A stretch of 53,050 nucleotides of DNA from Kitasatospora sp. Root107 (GTDB lineage Bacteria > Actinomycetota > Actinomycetes > Streptomycetales > Streptomycetaceae), in NCBI RefSeq assembly GCF_001424875.1, contig NZ_LMCT01000008.1:151134-204183 (forward strand). The letters run 5' to 3'. The position numbers and the translations under genes were made by a program. Positions within the stretch are counted from its first letter, which is position 1; each line of letters opens with the position of its first letter. Shown in pieces: positions 16,341 through 27,479 of this stretch. The notes beneath the pieces are model-generated. The model was not told where the DNA came from and searched no databases. It saw only the letters and a list, made by a program, of their open reading frames with translations.

Positions 16341-17184
16341 AGTCACCGGTGCCCAGCGCGTCGGTGATCGCCTCCACGGTGTCCCGGTCGAGCATGCTGG
16401 TCAGCTCGGCGTCGTCCAGCTCGCCGAACCCCGCGTCGTAGACGGCGGCACTGATCCGGTAGCCGTTGTCCAGCAGGAAGGTCCGGAACGCCCACTCCTC
16501 CCCGGTGCCGGGGCTGCCGTCGGGGCGGTGCACCCGGACCGGCTTGCCGTCCGGGCCGAAGCCGAACTCGGTGAAGCTGAACTGCATGCCCTGCCCGATC
16601 GCCTTGCTGTACGCCTCCTTGAGCGTCCAGAGCCGGACCAGGCTCGGGTTGCGGTCCTGCTCCGGCAGCGCGGCCAGCGACACCAGTTCGTACGGCGTGC
16701 AGACGTGCCGGCCCAGCCCGCGGCCGTACATCGGCCGGTCCGCCCGCTCGGCGTCGACCCCGATCAGGCCGCGGGTGGTGAGGCCGACCAGCAGCAGGTC
16801 GTCGGTGTGGCTCAGGCTGATGTCCACCTGGTCGCAGCCGCGCAGGTACGGCCGCCCGGTCGGCCCGTAGCCGAGCTCCAGGGTGTCCGGGTCGGCCCGT
16901 AGCACCGCGGCGCCGGCCCGCTTGAGCAGCACCCGGGAGGCGGCGTACCGGTCGCGGACCGAGGGGTGGGCGAGGTCGAGGTAGCGGGACCAGTCGCGGC
17001 CGAGCACCGCGCGGAGTTCGTGCGCGGCGGGCAGGTCGGGCTGGAGGTCGCCGAGTTCGGCGTAGACCAAGGCGGTGCCGTGCCGGGCCAGGTCGGCCCG
17101 GACCAGGTCCCAGGTTTTGTCGCCGGCGACCTCGACGGGCTCGCCGAGTGGTGGCCCGGTAGGGGTGGCTCCGGGGCGGGTCAT
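16339..17184 (-). CDS. 4'-Phosphopantetheinyl transferase (Sfp type)
   Basis: A 281-residue PPTase. The motifs are GRPYLRGCDQVDISLSHTDD, LIGVDAERAD with the magnesium-binding Asp and Glu, and RLWTLKEAYSKAIGQGM, the WxxKEAxxK box of Sfp-type enzymes. It would activate the three carrier-protein domains of this operon (both free ACPs and the ACP in the PKS). It is the last gene of the leftward operon and overlaps the upstream ACP stop by ATGA. A dedicated PPTase in a biosynthetic operon supports secondary rather than primary metabolism. Confidence 0.93.
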   Translation of the reverse strand: MTRPGATPTGPPLGEPVEVAGDKTWDLVRADLARHGTALVYAELGDLQPDLPAAHELRAVLGRDWSRYLDLAHPSVRDRYAASRVLLKRAGAAVLRADPDTLELGYGPTGRPYLRGCDQVDISLSHTDDLLLVGLTTRGLIGVDAERADRPMYGRGLGRHVCTPYELVSLAALPEQDRNPSLVRLWTLKEAYSKAIGQGMQFSFTEFGFGPDGKPVRVHRPDGSPGTGEEWAFRTFLLDNGYRISAAVYDAGFGELDDAELTSMLDRDTVEAITDALGTGD

Positions 17185-17420
17185 GCTGCTTCCTCCAGGA
17201 CTGCGTAGATCTCCCGGAGGTTTCGGGCCGCCAGGACGGTGGGGACGGGGAGCCGGCGCCCGCTGCCGGATTCCAGCAGGGTGACCAGTCGGAGCAGGTT
17301 CATCGAGTCCCAGCCCGGCAGCGCTGCCAGCTCGGTCTCCGCGTCCTGGTCGGTCAGCTCCAGATCGAGTTCCGTGCGGACCAGGCGGAGGAATCCGTCG
17401 AGGCTATCGAGCCCAGGCAT
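17181..17420 (-). CDS. Free acyl carrier protein next to FkbH (glyceryl-ACP candidate)
   Basis: A 79-residue carrier protein with the phosphopantetheine site at Ser39 in GWDSMNLL. DSM instead of the commoner DSL is seen among ACPs loaded by FkbH-type enzymes. It overlaps the FkbH-like gene by 17 bases, the arrangement found in tetronate and methoxymalonyl-ACP pathways, where FkbH loads the glycerate-derived unit onto this small ACP. It then most likely carries D-glyceryl to the KAS III-like enzyme encoded two genes upstream. Confidence 0.88.
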   Translation of the reverse strand: MPGLDSLDGFLRLVRTELDLELTDQDAETELAALPGWDSMNLLRLVTLLESGSGRRLPVPTVLAARNLREIYAVLEEAA

Positions 17421-19320
17421 CTGTCGGCCATCCTAGATCAAGTGTGACGTGGACATGTAGAGGGGGTTCCGGTGTGAACTCCAGCCCGTGCCGGAAGAGC
17501 ACCCCGTCCTCGGTCCGCGCGGTCTCGGTGAACCCGAGCTCGGGGTAGAAGAGTTCCGCGCGGTGGTTCTTGGCCGTCGGGGTGAAGCGGGCGTGCACGG
17601 CCGGCAGCCCAGCCGCCCGACTCTCCGTCAACAGGGCGGCCAGGGCGGCCTGTTCGATGCCACGGGTCAGTACCCGGCAGCTCAGCCAGACGTTCTCCAG
17701 CAGCAGTCCGTCCGGGGTGTGCCGGCCGAGCAGGGCGCCGACCAGGCCGTTGCTGCCGAACCGGTCGGCGGCTCTGATCGCCAGCAGCAGCCGGCCGGGG
17801 TCCTCGGCCGCGGCGGCCGGGTCGCCCGGCTGCAGCCGCAGCCCGGTCAGGTTGAACTGGTTGGTCCGCTGGGTGAGTTGGACCAGCCGGGGGTACTCGT
17901 GCGGCTCCGGCGGACCGAGCCGGACGCTGACCCCGAGCTGGTGCAGGAAGTCGGCGTGCGAGCCGCTGTGCTCGCGCAGCCGGTGCCGCTCGCCCTCCAG
18001 GCGGTACTGCTCCGGTCTGGCCCGGTCCTCGTCGGTCAGCCGGAGCACGTCGAACCACCCGTCCGCCAGCAGCCGTTCGACGTGCAGCGCGGGCTCGCCG
18101 TCCAGCGGCAGCACGGCGACCTCGGGCAGGCCGAACCGGACCTGGGCACGCTCGCCCGGCGAGTCGTCGGCGAACACCAGCGAGTCGGCGCCGATGCCCA
18201 ACTCCTGTGCGATGGCGGCCAGATGGCCGTCCTTCGGCAGCCAGTCGGCGTGCACCCGGGCGAAGTCCGGCTCCCGCAGCACCAGGTCGGGGTGCGAGTG
18301 GAGCGTCTCCAGTACGGGCTCGAGGTCGTTCTTGCTGCTCACCGCGAGCAGCACGCCCTGCGCGGCGAGCTGGCGGACGGTGCGCTGGAAGGTGCCGAAG
18401 GCCTCGCCGCGCAGGGTGTCCGCGGCGGAGATGCCGTCCGGGCCGTCCTCGCCGAGCACGCCGTCCCAGAGCGTGTTGTCCAGGTCGAGCACCAGGCACT
18501 TGCGGGTCAGCCCGGTCAGCGACCTGGTCAGGTGGCCCACCTCGCGGGCGTACCCGGCCAGCACCGGTGCGGTGAAGCGGACTTGGGCGTAGCAGGCCAG
18601 CCTGGCGTCCTCGACCGGGCCGGTGGCGGCGGTCAGCGGGTCCAGGTCGAGCACCACCAGCGAGCGGTGCCGCTCGGTCAGCCGCAGCAGCCGGGCGTTG
18701 AACTCCCGCCAGACGGCGCCGAGCCGGGCCCGGGAGGCGTGGTCGACCAGCTGGCCGGTGTGCCGGCGCAGCAGTGGCAGGGTGTTCAGCACCAGCAGGC
18801 CGGGGGCGATCCGCTCGTGCTCGGCCGCCAGCCAGGTGATCCGCTCCAGCACCCGGTCGGCGGCCTCGGCCAGCTCCTCCACCCGCCAGGGGGAGGGCAC
18901 TTCGGCGAACACCGTCTCGGCGTCCAGCAGGCAGAGCGAGAGGTCGGGGCGCTCCAGCAGCAGCTGGCCGCCCGGATCGGTGAGATCGCGCAGCCAGCCG
19001 CCGTGGTCGCCGATCAGCGGGCGCAACAGCAGGCCGTGCCGGGCCAGTTCGGCGGTGAGCGGGTCGACCAGACCGGCCACGGTGGACTGGCCGGTGATCG
19101 CGACGGTGACCACCTGGGTGGCGGGGTGGTGGTGCAGCACCTCGTCCGGGTCGAGCCCGGCGAGCAGCCGCCCGGCCCGGCTCAGCAGGGCGTCCCGGTC
19201 GGCCGGTTCGGCCTCGTCCAGCAGTTCGGCCAGCAGGGCCGGGATGCGGTGGTGGGCCGCGGCCAGCTCCCCGACGGCCCGCAGGCCGCGCAGTCGTTCG
19301 ATCGGTGTGGTGGTGGTCAT
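17404..19320 (-). CDS. FkbH-type HAD phosphatase / glyceryl-ACP synthase
   Basis: A 638-residue member of the long FkbH group. It has an N-terminal region of about 265 residues with an SGNH-like look, then the HAD-IIIC domain with DLDNT at 279-283 (nucleophile Asp279), SSKND and FADDSPGERAQV, and a C-terminal GNAT-like region (LTQRTNQFNLTG and following). These enzymes dephosphorylate 1,3-bisphosphoglycerate and load the glyceryl group onto an ACP. The adjacent ACP and KAS III match the tetronate gene set. The companions needed for methoxymalonyl-ACP (an O-methyltransferase and a 3-hydroxyacyl dehydrogenase) are not in the operon. Confidence 0.9.
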   Translation of the reverse strand: MTTTTPIERLRGLRAVGELAAAHHRIPALLAELLDEAEPADRDALLSRAGRLLAGLDPDEVLHHHPATQVVTVAITGQSTVAGLVDPLTAELARHGLLLRPLIGDHGGWLRDLTDPGGQLLLERPDLSLCLLDAETVFAEVPSPWRVEELAEAADRVLERITWLAAEHERIAPGLLVLNTLPLLRRHTGQLVDHASRARLGAVWREFNARLLRLTERHRSLVVLDLDPLTAATGPVEDARLACYAQVRFTAPVLAGYAREVGHLTRSLTGLTRKCLVLDLDNTLWDGVLGEDGPDGISAADTLRGEAFGTFQRTVRQLAAQGVLLAVSSKNDLEPVLETLHSHPDLVLREPDFARVHADWLPKDGHLAAIAQELGIGADSLVFADDSPGERAQVRFGLPEVAVLPLDGEPALHVERLLADGWFDVLRLTDEDRARPEQYRLEGERHRLREHSGSHADFLHQLGVSVRLGPPEPHEYPRLVQLTQRTNQFNLTGLRLQPGDPAAAAEDPGRLLLAIRAADRFGSNGLVGALLGRHTPDGLLLENVWLSCRVLTRGIEQAALAALLTESRAAGLPAVHARFTPTAKNHRAELFYPELGFTETARTEDGVLFRHGLEFTPEPPLHVHVTLDLGWPTDAWAR

Positions 19321-19333
19321 CTCCGGCCGCCTC

Positions 19334-20352
19334 TCAGACCTTCTCCAGGGCGAAGCCCGCCTTGATCCACTTGCTGGACTCCACGGTCACCGCCAGCGCC
19401 CGCTGGCCTGACCTCAGATCCGGTAGCAGCCGGGCCAGTTGAAGAAACGGCAGGGCGTTGCCGGTATTCCCGGTCTCGCCCACGCAGCTGACCTCGTGCA
19501 CGCCGGGGACGGCCAGCCGCTCCACGATCCGGGTGGTCATCCGCTCGGAGAGCTGCGGGGGCAGCAGGTGGTCCAGGTCCTCGACCTGCCAGCCGACCTG
19601 CTCCAGCAGCTCCCAGAAGATCTCCACGGCCATCACCGGGACCTGTTCCTCGATCGCCTTGTAGTCCTCGCGCAGCAGTGGCCGGTCCTGGTCGCGGTCG
19701 GTCAGCCCGTACCAGTCGACGGTCTGGCCGGCCGGGCGGCCCAGGCCGGTCAGGCTGTTCAGTACGCCCCGGACGGCGACCTGCTCGCCGAGCGGCTCGG
19801 CGGTCAGCACGGCGGCGCCCGCACCGTCGCCGAACAGCAGGTAGTTGACCAGCTCGTCGGTCGGGATCCGGGCCAGGTCGCGGTTGAAGTCCAGGTGACG
19901 GTGGGTCACGTCGCCCCCGACCACAAGACCGGCCCGGCGGCCCGAGGCGATCAGGGTCCGGCCGAGATCGAGGGCCTGGACGGCGCCGGAGCAGCCGGCC
20001 TGGAGCTGGTAGACCGGCAGGTAGTCGAGGCCGAGCCGGTCGGCCACCTGGCTGGCGGTGGTCGGCAGCAGGGTGTCGGGGGTGGTGGTGGAGAGGATCA
20101 GGAACTCGATGTCCGGCGCCTCCAGGGCGGCCGACTCCAGCGCCTCGGCGGCGGCCTGGGCGCAGAGGTCGGCCAGCGACCAGCGGACCTCGCCGGTGCC
20201 GAGGTCGCGGCCGAAGTAGCGCGACCTGGTGCCGACGAAGATGTCGATCCACTCCTCGCTGACCCCGAGCAGCTTGCCGAGCACGGCGTTGTCCACCGGG
20301 TCCCCGGGCAGCGCGGTGCCGACCGAGGCGAGGTAGGCGGTGGCGGCCTCGG

Positions 20353-20356
<4 letters not shown>
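19334..20356 (-). CDS. KAS III-like enzyme with altered catalytic triad
   Basis: A 340-residue ketoacyl synthase III homologue. The nucleophile Cys122 is present in QAGCSGAVQ and the Asn of the triad is Asn297 in TGNTGNAL. The position of the catalytic His, normally PHQAN, reads LLPPQLSERM (264-273), so Pro267 replaces His. The usual FGGG segment near the C-terminus reads ESSKW. In tetronate pathways a KAS III-like protein joins glyceryl-ACP to a beta-ketoacyl chain, forming C-C and C-O bonds; the neighbouring FkbH and ACP suggest that job here. It overlaps the upstream PKS stop by ATGA. Confidence 0.9.
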
Positions 20357-23309
<2,953 letters not shown>

Positions 23310-23310
<1 letters not shown>

Positions 23311-23633
23311 CAGAACCGGTCCTCCGGCGACTCGGGGGCTCCGCCCCGGCTGCGCCCGGCGGCCGCGGGGATGGCCACCGTGAGGTAGCCGACCAGGCTG
23401 TCCAGGGTCGGGTGGTCCCAGAGCAGGGTGGGCTCGACCAGCAGCCCGAACTCGTCCTCCAGGTCACCGCAGAGGCTCAGCGCGCCGACCGAGTCCAGGC
23501 CGTACTCGGCCAGCGGGACGGTCGGGTCGATGGTGAGCGGGTCGCGGTGCTGGTAGAGCGAGACGCGCTCCAGCAGCCAGTCACGGGCGGCGGTGGCGGG
23601 GTCGGCCGTCTGCCAGGTGGCGGGAGTGGGCAT
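23310..23633 (-). CDS. Free acyl carrier protein (FAAL partner)
   Basis: A 107-residue carrier protein with the phosphopantetheine site at Ser48 in EYGLDSVGAL and a downstream LLWDHPTLDSLVGYL helix, the PKS/FAAL-associated ACP type. A tail of about 20 residues is Gly/Arg/Glu-rich. It follows the ACAD gene after 29 bases containing AAGGAG and overlaps the PKS start. It probably receives the fatty acid from the acyl-AMP ligase and passes it, possibly after desaturation, to the PKS KS domain. Confidence 0.88.
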
Positions 23634-23662
23634 GGCGGGTCTCCTTCGGGGTCTGCGGCCGG

Positions 23663-25414
23663 TCAGCCGGGGAGGGGCGTGTTGTACAGGTCGTAGCTGC
23701 GCCGGTCGCTGAACCGCAGTTGCACCTCGTGCAGCAGGCGGGTGTCGCACTCCGGCGGCAGGTCGGCGACCTGGGTGCCGAGCCGCCGGGCCAGCCGGTG
23801 CAGTGCCGCCGCCGCCCAGCTCGGATCGGCCAGGAACGGGTCCGCGCCGTCCCGGTTGTGCCACCAGACCCCGAGCACGGCGGCCGCCGCGAGCAGCAGT
23901 GCGTACCGGTCGACCAGGGCGAAGCAGGCCGCCCCGCTGGGCGAGGTGCGTTCGGCCGGGTCCAGCGCCAGCACCCGCTGCCGCAGGTCCGCCAGCTCCT
24001 CGGTGAGCTGTCCGGCCAGGGTGCGCAGTGCCCGCTCGACCGGGGTGCGGCCGTCGATCTGCGCGGCGATGGCGACCAGTGAGCCGCTCAGGCTGTCCCG
24101 CCCGTTGGCCAGGCTGAGTGCCTCGTTGCGAAGTGGCGGCAGTTCGCCGCCGAGCCGGAACAGCTCGGCGGGGGCCTCGGGTTCGACCAGCCAGGACCTG
24201 GCGGCCAGCCGGGGCAGCTGCGGGATGACGGTGGCCTGGCAGGCGACCGTCCCGGCGTGGCCGAGGCTGAGCACCGGTACGTCCCTGACGTGCTTCTGGA
24301 AGATCCCGAAGTTGCCGTCCCGGGTGTAGACCCGGGCGCCGAGCACGATCGACAGGTCGTGCATGGTGTCGTTGAGCACCCGGGGCATCAGGTACTTCAG
24401 GGCCGCCGAGTACACGCTGGTCTGCTCCGGCAGCAGGTGGAGCGCGCGGGTCGCGGCGACCGAAAGGCTGTCGAAGAGCAGCAGGTTGACGAAGGCTCCG
24501 GTCATCGCCCGGTCGGTACGGACCGGGTCCAGCCAGGACGACTCGGCGTGCTCGGCACCCCGGTCGTGGTCGAACTGGACGGCCGTACGCAGGCTGGTGT
24601 CCACCGCGGCGAGCGCCGCCGCCGCGATCACCGTCCGGCTGATCTGGAAGGACCGCAGCGCCAGCGTGACGCCGCCGCCGACCGGACCGAGCAGGGCGCT
24701 CTCCGGGACCGGGCAGTCGCGGAAGTCGATCCCGGTCCACCGGCAGCCGCGCAGCCCGACCGCCAGGTGCCGGGGCCCGATGGTGGCCTTCCCGGCGGGC
24801 AGCCGGGTCGGGTCCAGCAGCAGGACGGACTGGCTGCGGCTGCCGCCGGTCCGGTCGGTCTCGCAGAACAGCACCAGGGCGGCCGCCCGGTCCAGGTTGT
24901 TGATCATCGGCTTGGTGCCGTTGAGCAGAAAGGTTTCGCCCTGGGCCTGCGCGGTCACTCCGCTGCGGACGTAGTCGTTGCTGTGCGCCGTCTGGTGCTG
25001 GGCGATGGCCGCCTTCGCGCCGCCGAGCAGTCGGTCCGCGAGCCGGCGCTGCTGCTCCTCGGTACCGGCCAGCCAGACGTCGGACGCGGCCATGAAGGTG
25101 TGCATCCCGTAGCCCATGCCGAGCCCGACGTCCCGGCGGAACACCGGGCGCATCACCCGTACCAGGGTCTCCATCGAGTCCAGCCGGCCACCGAGCCGGA
25201 CCGGTACGTACTCGGCGTTCAGGCCTGCCCGGTCGAGCAGTTCCTCCCCGGCCGCGAACGGCACCGCCGTCCGGTCGGCGGCCAGCAGGGCGCCGTAGCC
25301 GCTCGGGTTGGCCGGGTCGGTCGGGTCGCCGAGCAGTTCCTCGAGCGCGGCGATCCTGGCCTCGGCCGGCCCGGTCAACGGCCCGGTCGACGGGGCCAGC
25401 GTGCCGGTGCTCAC
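23663..25414 (-). CDS. Acyl-CoA (acyl-ACP) dehydrogenase-like protein
   Basis: A 583-residue protein of the acyl-CoA dehydrogenase superfamily. The core includes GYGMHTFMAASDVWLAGTEE, FLLNGTKPMINN (substrate/FAD region) and SRTVIAAAALA. The carboxy-terminal third (about 400-583) goes well beyond the usual 380-400 residues. Between a fatty acyl-AMP ligase and an ACP, it probably acts on the ACP-bound acyl chain and introduces a double bond, with electrons going to an ETF; substrate level is inferred. Two GTG codons are possible (25417 and 25414); 25414 gives the GTGA overlap common in this operon. The catalytic Glu could not be placed with confidence. Confidence 0.85.
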   Translation of the reverse strand: MSTGTLAPSTGPLTGPAEARIAALEELLGDPTDPANPSGYGALLAADRTAVPFAAGEELLDRAGLNAEYVPVRLGGRLDSMETLVRVMRPVFRRDVGLGMGYGMHTFMAASDVWLAGTEEQQRRLADRLLGGAKAAIAQHQTAHSNDYVRSGVTAQAQGETFLLNGTKPMINNLDRAAALVLFCETDRTGGSRSQSVLLLDPTRLPAGKATIGPRHLAVGLRGCRWTGIDFRDCPVPESALLGPVGGGVTLALRSFQISRTVIAAAALAAVDTSLRTAVQFDHDRGAEHAESSWLDPVRTDRAMTGAFVNLLLFDSLSVAATRALHLLPEQTSVYSAALKYLMPRVLNDTMHDLSIVLGARVYTRDGNFGIFQKHVRDVPVLSLGHAGTVACQATVIPQLPRLAARSWLVEPEAPAELFRLGGELPPLRNEALSLANGRDSLSGSLVAIAAQIDGRTPVERALRTLAGQLTEELADLRQRVLALDPAERTSPSGAACFALVDRYALLLAAAAVLGVWWHNRDGADPFLADPSWAAAALHRLARRLGTQVADLPPECDTRLLHEVQLRFSDRRSYDLYNTPLPG

Positions 25415-27231
25415 CACGGCCGGCCCTGTCCGGCCGGCTCGGTCTCCAGCAGGTCCTCGCCCAGCAGCGCGTCGGTGGCCCGCACCCGGGCCCGGACCGC
25501 CGGGTCCAACACCTCGGCCTCGCCGCGCAGTTCGGTGTCCAGGAAGAGCTTGCGCATCAGGTTGCGCTGCACCTTCCCGCTGGTGGTGCGGCGGACCGCG
25601 CCGGGGCGGACCAGCAGCACGTTGCCGACCGGGATGCTGAACTCCCGGCTCAGCTCGGTCTGGATCTCCCGCACCAGCGCCCGCAGGTCGAGACCGGCCG
25701 GCAGGCCGCCCCGGGCCGCCCGGAGCTCGTGCACCACCACCAGCTGCTCACGCTCGATGTCCACCGAGAAGGCCGCGCCGACCCCGCCGCCGAGCGCCGG
25801 GCTGATGCCACGGGTCGCCCACTCGATGTCCTGTGGGTAGATGTTGCGGCCGTTGAGGATGATCACCTCTTTGCTGCGGCCGGTGATGTAGAGCTCGCCC
25901 TTGTGCAGGAAGCCGAGGTCACCGGTGCGCAGGAAGCCGCGCTCGCCGTTCTCCAGACCGGCCCCGAACACCGCCGCGGTCTCGGCCGGACGCTGCCAGT
26001 AGCCCTGCGCCACGCTGTCGCCGCGCAGCCAGATCTCGCCGACCGCACCCTCCGGCAGCTCCAGGCCGACCACCGGCTCGACGATCCGCAGGTCGTAGTC
26101 GAGCACCTGACCACTGCTCACCAGGGTCCGGGTCGGCTGGTCGGCGACCGGCTCGGCCACCTGGTCCAACTCCAACGCGGCGGCGTCCACCGGCAGTTCG
26201 GCGAACGGGGTGAGCGGCACTCCGCCGGAGACCACCAGGGTGGCCTCGGCGAGCCCGTAGCAGGGGTACAGCGCCTCGGCCCGCAGCCCGGCGGGGGCGA
26301 ACCGCTCGGCGAAGGCCCGGAGCGTGTCGGCCCGCACCGGCTCGGCGCCGTTCAGTGCCAACCGCCAGTGCGAGAGGTCGAGTTCGGCGATCTGCTGGTC
26401 GGTGACCCGGCGCAGGCAGAGGTCGTAGCAGAAGTTCGGGCCGCCGCCCGCGGTGACCCGGTACTCGTCGATTGCCTGCAGCCAGCGGGCCGGCCGGCGG
26501 ACGAACGAGGTCGGCGACATCTGGACGGACATGCTGCCGAGGAAGAGCGGGTGCAGCAGGTGGGCGATGAAGCCCATGTCGTGGAAGTGCGGCAGCCAGC
26601 CGCCGAACCGGTCCTCGGAGCTGGTGCGGAAGACGTTCTGCAGGGCGCTCTGGTTGGCCAGCAGATTGCGGTGCGAGACCATCACGCCGCGCGGTTCGGA
26701 GACCGATCCCGAGGTGTACTGCAGGAAGGCCAGGTCCTCGGGCCCGCCACTGCGGTCCTGCCAGGCGTCGGCGTCGCCGAGCCCGGGGACGTCGCTGGCC
26801 AGGCAGGCCACGTTGCGCCGGCCGGTACGGGACAGCCAGAGCGCGATGTCCGGCGCGCTCGCGGTCTCGGTCAGCACCAGCCGGGCGCCGGTGTCCTGGA
26901 TCACCGCTGAGGTACGGTCGATCCGGGTGCCCCGGCCCTCACCGCCCGGCAGCGGCACCGGTACGGCCACCGCCCCGGCGTACAGGCAGGCCACGAAGGC
27001 CTTCAGGAACTCGGTGGTGGAGGAGTAGAGCAGCAGGACCGGTTCGCCCTCGGCGCGCTGGAGTTGGAGCAGTGAGGCGATGCGTCGGGCCTCCCGGTCC
27101 AGCTCACCGTAGGTCAGCCGGTCGGCCCTGGCGCCGTCCACGGTGTCCTGCAGGAAGACGTGGACGTCGTGGTCGGCCAGGTCGGCGGTGCGCGCGCGGA
27201 CCAGATCGGTGAAGGTGTCGAAGCCAGACAT
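25411..27231 (-). CDS. Fatty acyl-AMP ligase (FAAL)
   Basis: A 606-residue adenylate-forming enzyme. It has YTSGSVSEPRGVMVSH (P-loop), GWLPHFHDMGFI, a block typical of FAALs, RTGDLGFLHKGELYITGRSKEVI, and an intact C-terminal TTSGKVQRNL with the catalytic Lys. The FAAL type is supported by YPCYGLAEATL and by the absence of a CoA-ligase tail. It activates a fatty acid as acyl-AMP and loads it on the ACP encoded two genes downstream. ATG 27231 follows AGGGGAA. It is the first gene of the leftward biosynthetic operon and divergent from a LAL regulator. Confidence 0.92.
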   Translation of the reverse strand: MSGFDTFTDLVRARTADLADHDVHVFLQDTVDGARADRLTYGELDREARRIASLLQLQRAEGEPVLLLYSSTTEFLKAFVACLYAGAVAVPVPLPGGEGRGTRIDRTSAVIQDTGARLVLTETASAPDIALWLSRTGRRNVACLASDVPGLGDADAWQDRSGGPEDLAFLQYTSGSVSEPRGVMVSHRNLLANQSALQNVFRTSSEDRFGGWLPHFHDMGFIAHLLHPLFLGSMSVQMSPTSFVRRPARWLQAIDEYRVTAGGGPNFCYDLCLRRVTDQQIAELDLSHWRLALNGAEPVRADTLRAFAERFAPAGLRAEALYPCYGLAEATLVVSGGVPLTPFAELPVDAAALELDQVAEPVADQPTRTLVSSGQVLDYDLRIVEPVVGLELPEGAVGEIWLRGDSVAQGYWQRPAETAAVFGAGLENGERGFLRTGDLGFLHKGELYITGRSKEVIILNGRNIYPQDIEWATRGISPALGGGVGAAFSVDIEREQLVVVHELRAARGGLPAGLDLRALVREIQTELSREFSIPVGNVLLVRPGAVRRTTSGKVQRNLMRKLFLDTELRGEAEVLDPAVRARVRATDALLGEDLLETEPAGQGRPW

Positions 27232-27479
27232 GGGTTCCCCTCGCATCAGCTGTGGACGCTTCGGCGGGGCCCGGACGACGGGCCCGACATACCGTCAGAT
27301 CATCCGGTCGACAGCTAAAGGCCCGCTTGCGCGGGCGAGAGTTGTTGCCGTGCAACTTCCGGTCACCGAAGGCGGGCTGCCGCCGTGCTTAGACTGGATT
27401 CCGGTTCGAAGTTGACTACATTCCCGCCGTTCGGCCGAATTCTCGGCGCTGTTTGTCATGCGGGAAAACGGGGGATCCA
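27232..27479. promoter_or_regulatory. Divergent promoter region of the FAAL operon and LAL regulator
   Basis: 248 bases without a gene separate the FAAL start from the LAL start. They include the segment CAGCTAAAGGCCCGCTTG near 27311-27328, partly like the CTAAAGC dyads at 35467 and 40092, and a small CCCGC-TTGC-GCGGG hairpin. Promoter elements could not be assigned with confidence. Confidence 0.45.
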
